Shown: piece by piece, positions 1-8,651 of the stretch
Layout of the letters: every line of letters begins with the position of its first letter
Numbering within the stretch: the stretch's first letter is position 1
Assembly (NCBI GenBank): GCA_027443745.1
Contig: DAIAZB010000544.1
Span: 1-12,548, forward strand
From: Thiomonas sp.
Lineage (GTDB): Bacteria > Pseudomonadota > Gammaproteobacteria > Burkholderiales > Burkholderiaceae
Reading direction: 5' to 3'
Length of the DNA: 12,548 bases
Notes under the pieces: model-generated
Told to the model about the DNA's origin: nothing
The model's input: only the letters and a program-made list of their open reading frames with translations
The model's database searches: none
Translations under genes and position numbers: made by a program

Positions 1-571
1 GAGTCGGATCCGCGAGGGAGGGCGCGCGCTCGATGACGCTTACGGCGTCTTACATGCGCGGCGCAGCGCAGGGCGTACGCTGATCACAGTGGGGTCGGGC
101 CGTTACGTCTTCGACGCGCCGCTCGCCTGATGCAGCATCGCGAGAGGAGATGTCACGCGCCGATCGGTGGCGGGTTTCCACGGAATCGATGGGCCACAGG
201 ATCTGGCCTGCGCGCCACGGCGTATGGACGGATAGTGTCCGGCCTCGCTCGCGACCGGTGAGACGGCGACGGGTACGCCTGACCGAGCCCACGCATGCCG
301 GCGCCGATGTCTCGAATTCCGCCACGGTCTGCCTCGAGACCGGCCGCGAATGCCCCGGGGCGAGGCATGCCCTGCGCTGCCCGCTTCGATGCAGAAGAGA
401 GGACGGTTGGCTAAGGCGCTGATTTAGTATGGTATCGCTGCGCGCCAGGAGTTTAGATGGGGCACCTATGGGGGCACCGGTGCAGAACCGGTCTGCAATG
501 CTGTGCCTCGAACTTCTCGTCGATCGTACTCAGATTGGCATCTGTCACGCTGTTCGGCGAAAGGCCAATTC
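1..571. other. Gene-poor flank downstream of hsdR
   Basis: No ORF here resembles a family I know. The open frames on both strands are short, arginine-rich and overlap each other, as expected by chance in GC-rich DNA. I saw no tRNA, integrase or clear terminator. The only structure is a small repeat cluster at 459-497, listed separately. The hsdR stop codon lies at 572-574, so this is the 3' flank of the defence operon and may contain the element edge. Confidence 0.5.
459..497. repeat. Short repeat cluster 3' of hsdR
   Basis: GGGGCACC occurs twice as a direct repeat (459-466 and 471-478), 12 bp apart. ACCGGT occurs twice (476-481 and 487-492). A 6-bp inverted repeat TGCAGA/TCTGCA (481-486 and 492-497) has a 5-nt loop. 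There is no T-run after the hairpin on either strand, so it is not a classical intrinsic terminator. It lies about 75 nt beyond the hsdR stop. A recombination or attachment site is possible but not shown. Confidence 0.3.
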
Positions 572-3500
572 TTAGACTGGCCCGCCTACGCCTTTGAATT
601 TCTCGACGAACGCGGCGATCTTCTGGAAGACGCTTTGCTTTTTCGTCAGGAATTGCGGATTGAGCGGACTCATCCTCGGCAAGAGGGCATGGAGCTCCGT
701 GCCGTTCTCGCTGGCGAACTCCCGCTTAAGCGAGGCAGCGATATAGCGCTTGGCCGGCTCGGGATTCAGGCTCTCGGTCTCGATGAGCTCTTGCGCCTCC
801 CGCTGCTGCTTCGCCTGGGCGAAGCGGAAGAAGGCCTCGATGACTGTGGATTTGTCGCCAAGCTGATCCAGATCGGTTTCGTTGATGAAATCGACCAACA
901 AGACTTCCTTCGCACGGTTGCCAATGCTGGCACGGATTACCCGGCGCACCTCTTCGACCAGGGCAGACTTGTCCTTGACCTTCCTGTTCTTCTCGAAGAT
1001 CAATTCCAGGATGTAGTCGAGGTTGATCTCCTGGGACTTAAGCAGGTCCACCTCGAAGACCACGTCATCCCAGTCGATGCCGGATTTGTCCTTCTCGGCG
1101 GAGGACTTCTCCCGGCGTAGCCAATCGCGGATATCGTTGTACGTGGAACGATAGTCCTGAATTTTGCGATCTGAGGGAATGCGGATCGCCTGCAATACGG
1201 CCAGATCATCATCGCCTAGGTAATGCTGCGTCTTGAAGGCCTCAACTGCCTGCGGGTCGCTGAGATCGATGCTTCGCAACGCTTGAAGGCTCGCGAATTC
1301 ATCGTAATTCTGCAGGATATTCTCTACCCGCAGGTATTCGCCAAACAGCTTGGCAAACGCCTTCTTGTCTGACTCCTTGACGATGTCGGCGGGGTCTGGA
1401 AAGCGCTGCTCCAGCTCGTTCACCACGTCCATGAAGCCACGTCGCGCCTCACCCGTGATGACATCGGTGAAGCCCTCCATGTACTCCCTGTAGCTTTTCT
1501 CGAGCACCACATTCCGGGTGCTCTTGTCGCCGAACAGGGTGACGGCATCGATCGTGGCCATCTCCAGGTCGCGGAAGGTGACGACGTTGCCGAAGGTCTT
1601 GGTCGCATCGTAGATGCGGTTGGTGCGTGAATAGGCCTGAATGAGGCCGTGGTAGCGCAGGTTCTTGTCCACGAACAAGGTGTTGAGCGTGGGCGCGTCA
1701 AAGCCTGTCAGGAACATGCCTACTACGATCAGCAAATCGACGTCTTGCTCTTTGACTCGCTTGGCCAGGTCGCGGTAGTAGTTCTGGAAGCCCTTGCTGT
1801 CCACACTGAAACTGGTCTTGAACAGCGCGTTGTAGTCGGCAACAGCGGCGGCCAGGAACTCCTTCGCACTGCTGTCCATGGCCGAGACTTCGAAACCCTC
1901 ATCCGCGATGTTGCCTACCGAGTCCTGCTCTTCATTGGCTGCGTAAGAGAAGATGGTGGCGACTCTAAGCGGCTGGTCGCTGTTCTTCTGCAAGATCCTG
2001 AAGGATTCGTAGTACAGCTTGGCGGCATCCACGCTGCTCACGGCGAACAAGGCATTGAATCCGCTGGCCCCGGATTGCAGGCGGTGGGTCTTCTGCCGGA
2101 AGCAGTTCACGATGTACTGGGCAATCTCGCGGATGCGGTCTGGGTGCAGCAAGGACTGCTTGTTCTCCGCCGCGCCGAGCTTTTTTTCGTCCTGCTCGCT
2201 TTCGATGGCCTTGAACCGTGGACGTACATCGTTGTAGTCGACCTTGAACTTGAGCACCTTTTCGTCACGGATGGCATCGGTAATGACGTAGGAATGCAAT
2301 TCCCGGCCGAATACGCTGGAGGTGGTGTCTGCGCCCAGCGCGTTCTGCGGAAAGATGGGGGTGCCGGTGAATCCGAACTGGTAGAACTTCTTGAACTTCT
2401 TCTTCAGGTTCTTCTGCGCCTCGCCGAACTGGCTGCGATGGCATTCGTCGAAGATGAAGACAACCTGCTTGCCATAGACCGGCAAGTCGGTTTCGCTCTT
2501 CATCAGGTTGTTGAGCTTCTGGATGGTGGTGACGATGATCTTGTTGTCGTCTTTGTCCAGGTTGCGCTTCAGGCCGGCGGTGCTGTCCGAGCCGTTCACG
2601 CTGTCCGAAGAAAAACGCTGGTACTCCTTCATGGTCTGATAGTCCAGATCCTTGCGGTCCACCACGAAGAACACCTTGTCGATGAACTCCAGTTCGGCGG
2701 CCAGGCGCGCCGCTTTGAAGCTGGTCAGGGTTTTGCCGGAACCAGTGGTATGCCAGATGTAGCCGCCACCTTCGATGCGGCTCCAGTGCCTGGCCTGCCA
2801 TGCGCTGCGGATCTTCCACAACATGCGTTCGGTGGCGGCAATCTGGTAAGGCCGCATGACCAGCAAGGTATTGCTGACGTCAAACACCGAATAGGTCACC
2901 AGCACATTGAGCAAGGTGTGCTTCTGGAAAAACGTGGCAGTGAAGTCCTTCAGGTCCTTGATCGGAGTGTTGTCGGCCTTCGCCCAGTTCATGGTGAAGT
3001 CGAAACTGTTCCTGCTCCGCTGCGTGGTGTTGGCGAAGTACCGCGTATCGGTGCCGTTGGAGATGACGAACAGCTGGAGGTACTTGAACAGGGAGTGCTC
3101 ACTGTTGAAGCTTTCCTTGCTGTAGCGATGCACCTGGTTGAACGCTTCGCGGATGGCAACGCCGCGCTTTTTCAATTCCACCTGTACCAGCGGCAGTCCA
3201 TTGACCAGCACGGTCACGTCATAGCGGTTCGCATGGCTGCCAGCTTGCTCGAACTGCCTGATCACCTGCACCTTATTGCGGGCAACGTTCTTCTTGTCGA
3301 GCAGGTAGATGTTCTGGATGCGGCCATCGTCGAATACGAAGTCATGGATGTAGTCGTCATGGACTTTGCGGGTTTTTTCGACGACGCCGTCACTTGGCTT
3401 GTCCAGCCAGGTTTCGACGAAGCGCGACCATTCGCCGTCCGAGAACGTGGCCCCGTTCAGGGCTTGCAACTGCTCACGGGCATTGGCCAGCAAAGCCTCG

Positions 3501-3670
3501 GGTGTGTTCAGGCCGGGCAGGTGTTCGTATCCCTGGTTGACCAGGTCCTGGAGCAGCTCACGTTCCAGGTCAGCCTCGCTCTGGTAGCTGTCGGCGACCT
3601 CCCACTCCTTGGTATACCGGTCGAGAACGATGAAGTTGTTCGACTCGGCGATGGCTTTGTATTCAGTCAT
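572..3670 (-). CDS. hsdR: Type IC restriction enzyme R subunit HsdR
   Basis: Motor and nuclease subunit of a type I restriction-modification complex. It translocates unmethylated DNA with ATP and cuts at a distance. Taking the ATG at 3670 gives 1032 residues, close to EcoR124I HsdR. With this start the PD-(D/E)XK nuclease residues fall at D151, E165 and K167, the same numbers as I recall for EcoR124I. Walker A GSGKT has K313, the helicase box DECH is at 408-411, motif III FTGTP near 434-438, motif [11 protein letters not shown] near 651-660 and motif [10 protein letters not shown] near 678-685. An ATG 15 bases upstream (3685) is possible, but the chosen one overlaps the stop of the preceding 42-codon ORF (ATGACTGA) and matches the homologue. 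Last gene of the operon; full length with no visible lesion. The nearly identical wording to EcoR124I motifs supports the IC family. Confidence 0.96.
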   Translation of the reverse strand: MTEYKAIAESNNFIVLDRYTKEWEVADSYQSEADLERELLQDLVNQGYEHLPGLNTPEALLANAREQLQALNGATFSDGEWSRFVETWLDKPSDGVVEKTRKVHDDYIHDFVFDDGRIQNIYLLDKKNVARNKVQVIRQFEQAGSHANRYDVTVLVNGLPLVQVELKKRGVAIREAFNQVHRYSKESFNSEHSLFKYLQLFVISNGTDTRYFANTTQRSRNSFDFTMNWAKADNTPIKDLKDFTATFFQKHTLLNVLVTYSVFDVSNTLLVMRPYQIAATERMLWKIRSAWQARHWSRIEGGGYIWHTTGSGKTLTSFKAARLAAELEFIDKVFFVVDRKDLDYQTMKEYQRFSSDSVNGSDSTAGLKRNLDKDDNKIIVTTIQKLNNLMKSETDLPVYGKQVVFIFDECHRSQFGEAQKNLKKKFKKFYQFGFTGTPIFPQNALGADTTSSVFGRELHSYVITDAIRDEKVLKFKVDYNDVRPRFKAIESEQDEKKLGAAENKQSLLHPDRIREIAQYIVNCFRQKTHRLQSGASGFNALFAVSSVDAAKLYYESFRILQKNSDQPLRVATIFSYAANEEQDSVGNIADEGFEVSAMDSSAKEFLAAAVADYNALFKTSFSVDSKGFQNYYRDLAKRVKEQDVDLLIVVGMFLTGFDAPTLNTLFVDKNLRYHGLIQAYSRTNRIYDATKTFGNVVTFRDLEMATIDAVTLFGDKSTRNVVLEKSYREYMEGFTDVITGEARRGFMDVVNELEQRFPDPADIVKESDKKAFAKLFGEYLRVENILQNYDEFASLQALRSIDLSDPQAVEAFKTQHYLGDDDLAVLQAIRIPSDRKIQDYRSTYNDIRDWLRREKSSAEKDKSGIDWDDVVFEVDLLKSQEINLDYILELIFEKNRKVKDKSALVEEVRRVIRASIGNRAKEVLLVDFINETDLDQLGDKSTVIEAFFRFAQAKQQREAQELIETESLNPEPAKRYIAASLKREFASENGTELHALLPRMSPLNPQFLTKKQSVFQKIAAFVEKFKGVGGPV

Positions 3671-3791
3671 TCCGTCTGTTCTCATCGTCGCGAATCAATG
3701 GGACCAGTGTCAGGAAGTGGAACACGTAGATGCGATGCTTGATTGTAGCGATGGCCTGGCGGTAGTCGGCGTGCTGGGTGATGTCGCCCAT
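3663..3791 (-). CDS. Small 42-residue ORF between prrC and hsdR
   Basis: An ORF fills the gap between prrC and hsdR. It starts 4 nt after the prrC stop, with GGGAG about 9 nt before its ATG, and its stop overlaps the preferred hsdR ATG by 8 nt. This layout suggests that it at least carries ribosomes from prrC to hsdR. The protein is about 42 residues, starting [20 protein letters not shown]. The segment [14 protein letters not shown] loosely resembles the start of DUF1016 (YhcG-type) proteins, which often sit in type I RM loci. The second half does not fit that family, so it may be a deletion remnant. Alternatives are a coupling leader peptide or chance. I do not recognise a function with confidence. 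Confidence 0.45.
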   Translation of the reverse strand: MGDITQHADYRQAIATIKHRIYVFHFLTLVPLIRDDENRRND

Positions 3792-3795
3792 GGCT

Positions 3796-4911
3796 TCAGG
3801 CTCCCTGCTGCTGCCAGAAGACGTGACGGCTCTTCAGGTGATCCGTCAGCAGCTTGACAGTCGCTTGCTCGGCCGGCGTGGGCATGGCCACAGCCTCATT
3901 TGACAGTGTGTTGTGGCTGGTGAAATTGATGATGCGGCTGTAGTAGACCTGCTTGTCATCGGGCAACAGCTCCGACCACCGCGGATAGCCCAGGAAGCTG
4001 GCCGTCTTTTCGTAAAGGTTGCGCAGCAGCGTGAAGTGGTAGCGCTCGACCTTCTGGTTTGCAATGGCCTGCTCGATGGTCTGCAACAGGTGCAGGTGGT
4101 AGGAGAAGCTCTTGTTGGAATCGCCGGGCTTCTCGGTAAGCGTGAAACCGCCATCGTCCAGGCGCTCCAGCATGTAGCAGGCCTTGCTGTTCAACTCATT
4201 GAACAGCACGTTGTAGAACAGCGGGCTGTGCGTGGTGACAATGAACTTCAGATCGGACTGGCTGGACTTGATCAACCGAGCCAGGTCCACCGCCAGCTCG
4301 ATCAAGTGGTTCTCATCGAGTGAACTCACCGGGTCATCGACAAACACGTAGTTCAGGTTGTTGAATGCATCGGTGGAACGGCTGACGGTTTCCGCGATGT
4401 TCAGTTCCGATATCACCTGTTCCAGCAAGGCGTTGAACACGCTCCAGATGAAATTGCTTTCTTCGCCTTTGGAGATCTTGACATGGCGCTCTTGCTCGTT
4501 GTTGCCACGCTCGAATGAGAAGCTGACCGACGAGAAGTTGGGGCTGAAATGCGGTGTCAGCTTATCGTTGGTGTAGCGCTGGAAAGTGGCGGTGATGCTC
4601 TGGTCCTGGCCCTGCTCTTCAAGAACCCAACGGGTGAACGCGTTGGGCTGAATCATCAGCTTAGGTTCGGCGTCCTGCCCCAGGTCGTTGTCCCAATAGA
4701 AAAGGTCTTCCGTGAACGCGCTGTAGTAGAGAACTTTCTTGTCAGCCAGCTCGGACGTCTGGGCCTCTTCGCCCTCCACCTTGGGTGAAATTAGCTCCTT
4801 GAGCGCGCGCGACAACCGCGTCTTACCGGCGCCGTTGAAGGCATAGATCAACTGTACCTTTTTGCCGGCATCCTTCAGCTGCTGGGCGATATCGGACAGC
4901 GTCGCGCTCAT
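3796..4911 (-). CDS. prrC: Anticodon nuclease PrrC (RM-associated)
   Basis: Suicidal tRNA nuclease normally held latent by the type I enzyme. In E. coli it cuts tRNA-Lys in the anticodon loop when T4 Stp peptide inhibits EcoprrI. The 371-residue protein has an N-terminal ABC-type ATPase: Walker A AFNGAGKT (24-31), signature-like SKGEESNF (147-154), Walker B and D-loop VFVDDPVSSLD (189-199) and switch TTHSP (226-230). The C-terminal nuclease shows R297, E301 and H333. Their spacing (4 and 36) is that of the E. coli triad R320-E324-H356. D264 in KPGDSNKSFSYHL matches D287, implicated in anticodon recognition, with the same offset of 23. The start follows the hsdS stop by one base (TGA-G-ATG), so translation is coupled. 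The order hsdM-hsdS-prrC-hsdR equals prrA-B-C-D. It is about 25 residues shorter than E. coli PrrC, mainly in the N-terminal part. Predicted active; the actual tRNA target is inferred. Confidence 0.95.
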   Translation of the reverse strand: MSATLSDIAQQLKDAGKKVQLIYAFNGAGKTRLSRALKELISPKVEGEEAQTSELADKKVLYYSAFTEDLFYWDNDLGQDAEPKLMIQPNAFTRWVLEEQGQDQSITATFQRYTNDKLTPHFSPNFSSVSFSFERGNNEQERHVKISKGEESNFIWSVFNALLEQVISELNIAETVSRSTDAFNNLNYVFVDDPVSSLDENHLIELAVDLARLIKSSQSDLKFIVTTHSPLFYNVLFNELNSKACYMLERLDDGGFTLTEKPGDSNKSFSYHLHLLQTIEQAIANQKVERYHFTLLRNLYEKTASFLGYPRWSELLPDDKQVYYSRIINFTSHNTLSNEAVAMPTPAEQATVKLLTDHLKSRHVFWQQQGA

Positions 4912-4912
4912 C

Positions 4913-6196
4913 TCAGGCCACCGCCTCGTGCGGTTTTGGGAAGCTCAGCAGCAGATCGCGGTAGTACTCGTACTGCTTCTGACGCAACTCGATTTCTTTC
5001 GGCAGGCCTTCGGTGATGGAGTGAGTCAAGGCGTCGAACTTGTCCAGGATGATGACGACGCGCGCCTGCTCGGCAAGTGACTTCTCGGTATCGTTTGGAT
5101 AGGGGATCGGTACTCTGACTTTTGCAATGCCATCGAACAGTAGTCGATTTACTTTCCCGCGAGATACGTGCTTTGCTTTCTCATCGATGAACGAAGCGGT
5201 TTGCATGGCGTAAGCGATGTACTTTGGATTCATCGAATGGCGGAAGGCGTAGCTGTCATCATGAATGGCTACGTTGCCGCTACCGATCCAAGCGACAGCC
5301 TTTCCTACGTCTTCGACTGTTTCGCCGACGCCGGTCAGCACGACATCGTGTGGCTTTGCGTAGCGCAAAGAACCTTGCAGGTCGGGCCGGACCTTGGTTA
5401 CGGCGTGATCGGTCCAAACGCCGTATCGGGTATAAATCTCACCGTAATGGATGGCGTCAATTCCGTGATCGACGAAGTCAGCCTTCGTGAAGCGCTTGCC
5501 GCGGATGAACTCTCCAATCTCACCTAGCGCCTTCCACTCAACCTCTCCGCCTTCAAAGCGCAACAGCTGATCGCGATAGTGGTTGTACTGCCTCTTGCGG
5601 GCTGTAAGCTCGGCTGTAAGCTCGGCTGTAAGCTCGGCGAAGGCGTCCAGTATGCGGACGATCTCGGCCTGAATTTCGAGCGACTTTTGTGGTCTAGCTG
5701 GGCAGGGAATGGGTATCTCTATCTTCGCCATATCTGTGGCGGATACGTCAATCACCTTGGCACCCTTCGCGTATCTTCGCTTTTCGGCCGCAAAGTGCGC
5801 TGTCTGCGTGAGGTACGCAAAGTACTTTCCCAGAATGCAATCGCCAGGCCGAAACACGGTTGCATGTCCACCGGTCACTGCTTGGCGTTCACCGAGATAC
5901 ACGAGAGCCTTGCCTACATCGTCGAGGTTTTCGCTGGTGTTCGTAATCACCACGTCGCCCGTGTTTACCTTTCTTAGCTGCTTTGCAAGCTCAGGTGAAA
6001 CAAACGATTTGGTGCTTCTTGTAGACAGGCCGTAGTAGGTGTAGATCTGGCCATAGTGAATGGCAGGGACGCCGGACTCAGTGAAATCCGTCTTCTGCAA
6101 ACCGTTGCCGCGAACCAGTTCGCCAAGCGAGCCCAGGGGCTTCCACTCCACCGAAGCACCATCCAGCAGCTTCTTCAGGAAGCTCACGACACTCAC
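4913..6196 (-). CDS. hsdS: Type IC specificity subunit HsdS
   Basis: DNA-recognition subunit shared by the methyltransferase and the restriction complex. It has 427 residues and starts with GTG at 6196, overlapping the hsdM stop as GTGA; an AGGAG lies about 8-9 nt upstream. Domains: target recognition domain 1 (about 16-165), central conserved region (about 168-215) with the ELTA repeat (188-199) followed by [12 protein letters not shown], target recognition domain 2 (about 217-366), and distal conserved region (370-421) ending [20 protein letters not shown]. The conserved regions closely match EcoR124I-type HsdS; both recognition domains differ from those I recall for EcoR124I, so the target is different and unknown. 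The two recognition domains clearly resemble each other (shared AIHYG.IYT.YG, DVV.T, DVGKA, QTA.F). The gene is one base from prrC, and the product probably anchors PrrC through the complex. Confidence 0.95.
   Translation of the reverse strand: MSVVSFLKKLLDGASVEWKPLGSLGELVRGNGLQKTDFTESGVPAIHYGQIYTYYGLSTRSTKSFVSPELAKQLRKVNTGDVVITNTSENLDDVGKALVYLGERQAVTGGHATVFRPGDCILGKYFAYLTQTAHFAAEKRRYAKGAKVIDVSATDMAKIEIPIPCPARPQKSLEIQAEIVRILDAFAELTAELTAELTARKRQYNHYRDQLLRFEGGEVEWKALGEIGEFIRGKRFTKADFVDHGIDAIHYGEIYTRYGVWTDHAVTKVRPDLQGSLRYAKPHDVVLTGVGETVEDVGKAVAWIGSGNVAIHDDSYAFRHSMNPKYIAYAMQTASFIDEKAKHVSRGKVNRLLFDGIAKVRVPIPYPNDTEKSLAEQARVVIILDKFDALTHSITEGLPKEIELRQKQYEYYRDLLLSFPKPHEAVA
5600..5635 (-). repeat. Three tandem 12-bp repeats in hsdS
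   Basis: GGCTGTAAGCTC occurs three times in perfect tandem on the plus strand (5600-5611, 5612-5623, 5624-5635). On the coding strand each encodes E-L-T-A, giving [15 protein letters not shown] in the helical spacer between the two recognition domains. In the EcoR124 family, two versus three copies of this unit change the spacer of the split DNA target by one base pair (6 versus 7). Perfect DNA identity makes slippage or recombination easy, so specificity may switch within the population. Confidence 0.95.
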
Positions 6197-7749
6197 GCCT
6201 CCAACTCCTGCCCTTCGATCTCGGCCACGATGGCGTCAATTTCTCTACGAAGCTGGTCGATTCGGGTGGCCGTGGCTTTTAGTTTGGCATTGAGCCGCGC
6301 AATGTCCACCACTTCGCGGTTGTCCTTCGCGTCAACGTAGCTACTGACCGATAAGTTGTAGTCATTGGCAGCCACTGTCTCAAATGACACCGACTTGGCG
6401 AAATGCTCCACGTTCGCCTTGCTGTCGAACACCGCCATGATCCGGTCGATGTGATCGTCCATCAGCACGTTGTTGTTAACTTCTTTCTTGAACAACCCAC
6501 TCGCGTCTATGAACTGGGTACTGGTATCGCGCTTGTGCTTGGACAGCACCAGGATATTCACCGCGATCGTGGTGCCGTAGAACAAGTTGGAGGGCAGCGC
6601 GATCACCGATTCCACATAGTTGTTGTCCACCAGGTATTGGCGGATCTTTTGCTCGGCACCGCTGCGGTAGAATACGCCAGGGAAGCAGACGATGGCCGCG
6701 CGGCCCTTGCTGGAGAGGTAGCTCAGCGAGTGCAGCACGAAGGCAAAGTCGGCCTTGGACTTGGGCGCCAGCACGCCGGCCGGGGCAAAGCGATCGTCGT
6801 TGATCAGCGTGGGGTCGTCCGAGCCCTTCCACTTCACCGAGTAGGGCGGGTTGGATACGATGGCGTCGAAAGGCCTCTCGTCGCCAAAATTGGGTTCGAT
6901 GAGGGTGTCGCCCAGCTGGATGTTGAACTTGTCGTAGTTGACGTTGTGCAGGAACATGTTCATCCGCGCCAGGTTGTAGGTGGTGTGGTTGAGTTCCTGC
7001 CCGAAGAAGCCTTCTTCGATGATGTGCTGGTCGAAGTGCTTCTTTGCCTGCAGCAGCAGCGAGCCGGAGCCGCAGGCAGGGTCGTAGATCTTGTTGATGC
7101 TGGTCTGCCGGTGCATGGCCAATTGGGCGATCAGCTTGGAGACCTGCTGCGGGGTGAAGAACTCGCCGCCCGACTTCCCGGCGTTGGCGGCGTAGTTGGA
7201 GATGAGGAACTCGTAGGCGTCGCCGAACAGGTCGATGTGGCTTTCGTCGAAAGTGCCAAAGTCCAGGCCGGCCACGCCCTTGAGCACGGCGGCCAGGCGC
7301 GCGTTCTTGTCCTTGACGGTGTTGCCCAGGCGGTTGCTGGTGGTGTCGAAGTCGGCGAACAGGCCCTTGATGTCGTGCTCGGACGGGTAGCCGCTGGCCG
7401 AGCTTTCGATCGCGGCGAAGATGCGGGCCAGGTCGGTGTTCAGGCTTTCGTTGTTTTGCGCCTTAGCGGTCACGTTGACGAACAGCTGGCTTGGGTAGAT
7501 GAAGTAGCCCTTTGTCTTGACGGCGTCGTCCTTGATGTTTGTGGTGATGACGCTGTCGGCCAGGTTCGCGTACTGGATATTGTCGTCGCCGGCCTCGATG
7601 TAGCTCGCGAAGTTCTCGCTGATGAAGCGATAGAAGAGTGTGCCGAGGACGTATTGCTTGAAGTCCCATCCATCGACCGCGCCACGCACGTCGTTGGCGA
7701 TCTGCCAGATCTGGCGTTGCAAGGCGGCGCGTTGTTGTGCGCTTGTCAT
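6193..7749 (-). CDS. hsdM: Type IC DNA adenine methyltransferase HsdM
   Basis: Modification subunit. With HsdS (M2S) it methylates adenines at the target, and it is also needed for restriction. The start at 7749 gives 518 residues beginning [20 protein letters not shown], as in EcoR124I HsdM. It has AGGA about 9 nt upstream and overlaps the stop of the preceding ORF as ATGA. The frame stays open for 29 further codons upstream, but these have no family resemblance. Visible motifs: N-terminal HsdM helical domain (about 1-150), SGGEFFTP (193-200), S-adenosylmethionine motif I DPACGSGS (223-230) and catalytic NPPY (300-303). The C-terminal coiled stretch ends [19 protein letters not shown]. It shares GTGA with hsdS. 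The sequence looks intact and functional. Confidence 0.96.
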   Translation of the reverse strand: MTSAQQRAALQRQIWQIANDVRGAVDGWDFKQYVLGTLFYRFISENFASYIEAGDDNIQYANLADSVITTNIKDDAVKTKGYFIYPSQLFVNVTAKAQNNESLNTDLARIFAAIESSASGYPSEHDIKGLFADFDTTSNRLGNTVKDKNARLAAVLKGVAGLDFGTFDESHIDLFGDAYEFLISNYAANAGKSGGEFFTPQQVSKLIAQLAMHRQTSINKIYDPACGSGSLLLQAKKHFDQHIIEEGFFGQELNHTTYNLARMNMFLHNVNYDKFNIQLGDTLIEPNFGDERPFDAIVSNPPYSVKWKGSDDPTLINDDRFAPAGVLAPKSKADFAFVLHSLSYLSSKGRAAIVCFPGVFYRSGAEQKIRQYLVDNNYVESVIALPSNLFYGTTIAVNILVLSKHKRDTSTQFIDASGLFKKEVNNNVLMDDHIDRIMAVFDSKANVEHFAKSVSFETVAANDYNLSVSSYVDAKDNREVVDIARLNAKLKATATRIDQLRREIDAIVAEIEGQELEA

Positions 7750-8024
7750 TCGATAGTTCCTGTTTCCACTGGCAGATGACCCGTGCTCTGGCTCAACGGG
7801 AAGATTCGAGCCAAGGAGAATCTGTTGCGGCGACAATGGGTTGGCCGGGATTTCAGCCGGGTTGGCGCATGGCTTTGGCGCAAACTTCGCGGATAGCTGG
7901 CGTCCTGAGCCAAGTCAAGGTCGACGATAGCGTGTGCCGCTGCGCACTCCCTCCTGATGCAACGTGCGTTCTCTGACACGGCGCGCAGCGACTTCTTGTC
8001 GAGCAATTGCCCTTCCCGGGTCAT
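7746..8024 (-). CDS. 92-residue ORF coupled to both HTH gene and hsdM
   Basis: The ORF starts with an ATG whose last bases overlap the stop of the HTH gene (ATGA, 8021-8024). It ends with a TGA overlapping the hsdM ATG (ATGA, 7746-7749). Two such overlaps are hard to explain by chance and suggest a translated operon member. The product ([20 protein letters not shown]...) is rich in Arg and His, with no membrane segment or motif I can name. The first residues vaguely recall the start of larger AlbA_2/Schlafen-like ATP-binding proteins that can sit between an HTH gene and hsdM, so this could be an internally deleted relic kept in frame. The body of the protein has low-complexity, GC-driven composition, which argues for a relic or for a mere coupling frame. 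Confidence 0.45.
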   Translation of the reverse strand: MTREGQLLDKKSLRAVSENARCIRRECAAAHAIVDLDLAQDASYPRSLRQSHAPTRLKSRPTHCRRNRFSLARIFPLSQSTGHLPVETGTIE

Positions 8025-8203
8025 GGTTGAGGACCGCGCGGCTGGGCGTCCAGCCAGCGATCGAACTCGCTGCGCGTGATGCGCCACTGGCCGCGGATCT
8101 TGAAAGCCGGAATCTCTCCCGACTGGGCCATCGTGTAGACGGTCTTTTCGGCGAGCTTGAGCAATGCGGCGGCTTCCTTGATGGTCAAGACCTCGTCTGC
8201 CAT
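8021..8203 (-). CDS. MerR/excisionase-like HTH DNA-binding protein
   Basis: Small DNA-binding protein of the excisionase family, 60 residues from the ATG at 8203. The pattern LTIKEAAALLKLAEKTVYTM followed by GEIPAFKIRGQWRITRSEFDRWL is the typical HTH_17 fold: helix-turn-helix at about residues 5-25, basic wing, then a final helix. The frame is open up to 8251, but the first 16 codons look unlike the family. The Shine-Dalgarno is weak (AGGA about 12 nt upstream). First gene of the RM operon; its stop overlaps the next ORF. Such genes often precede type I RM genes on mobile islands. It may control the operon or be a former excision factor; the sequence does not decide which. Confidence 0.8.
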   Translation of the reverse strand: MADEVLTIKEAAALLKLAEKTVYTMAQSGEIPAFKIRGQWRITRSEFDRWLDAQPRGPQP

Positions 8204-8651
8204 GGCGGTTCGCTGTCCTGAGCTTGGGATACTCACGGTATCAGATTCCAATCAATTCCAGCATATGCCATGGCAATGGGCCTGGCACCAGGGTCTTTGA
8301 GGCACTTGGCCAGGCAGAGTTGCGGGGCGGCAGCATCGGAAGCACCTGGGCAAGGTGGCCGTGCCTATCATCGACTTCTCGGATTCTTGGCACCCGCCGT
8401 TGATGCACACGAGTGGCAACGGACAGCCGGGGTATCGCACGATGCTGTATCACCTGCGACGGCGCGCGAAGCTCCAGGCTTGCTCGCCTGAGGCAGGCAA
8501 CACGGCTCTTTCTAGCGTAATCGGGCATCTCGTTAGGCGAGTGGGCGTTGGCCTGGATCACAAGGCTGCGCCAGGCCATTGCCCCATTCGTACATCGGTG
8601 CACGGCACATGAACTGCCGGAACCCCAGATGTCACACAACCGTTGGAGCGC
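8204..8651. other. Intergenic region upstream of the RM operon
   Basis: No recognisable gene. Open frames on either strand (for example 8355-8612 plus, 8241-8639 minus) have no familiar motif and mutually overlap, so I do not call them. The operon promoter should lie near 8210-8280 on the minus strand. A candidate -35 TTGATT (8250-8255) has only a poor -10 partner. Overlapping palindromes at 8261-8275 are listed separately. Confidence 0.4.
8261..8275. promoter_or_regulatory. Overlapping palindromes upstream of HTH gene
   Basis: GCATATGC (8261-8268) and TGCCATGGCA (8266-8275) are perfect palindromes that overlap by 3 bp, about 60 nt upstream of the HTH start. The position suits an operator for the operon, perhaps for the HTH protein itself. 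Short palindromes also arise by chance, so confidence is low. Confidence 0.25.

Noticed and set aside
50..422. Three overlapping open frames at the left end
   Set aside because: Arginine-rich products on both strands over the same bases, none familiar; expected by chance at this GC content.
563..582. Possible terminator hairpin GGCCA/TGGCC around the hsdR stop
   Set aside because: The stem is only 5 bp, includes the stop codon and is followed by just three T residues on the minus strand; too weak to call.
1649..3742. 697-codon open frame on the plus strand across hsdR
   Set aside because: It lies antisense to a gene with clear HsdR motifs; its valine/leucine/glutamine-rich product fits no family and is the mirror of hsdR codon bias in GC-rich DNA.
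6403..7779. 458-codon open frame on the plus strand across hsdM
   Set aside because: Antisense shadow of hsdM with repetitive Val/Gly/Ala composition and no motif.
7750..7836. Upstream extension of hsdM by 29 codons
   Set aside because: The extension has no similarity to HsdM; the internal ATG at 7749 has a ribosome site, an ATGA overlap and the homologous N-terminus.
8241..8639. 132-codon minus-strand frame and an 85-codon plus-strand frame upstream of the HTH gene
   Set aside because: They overlap each other, lack a ribosome site and show no recognisable domain; probably chance or decayed sequence.
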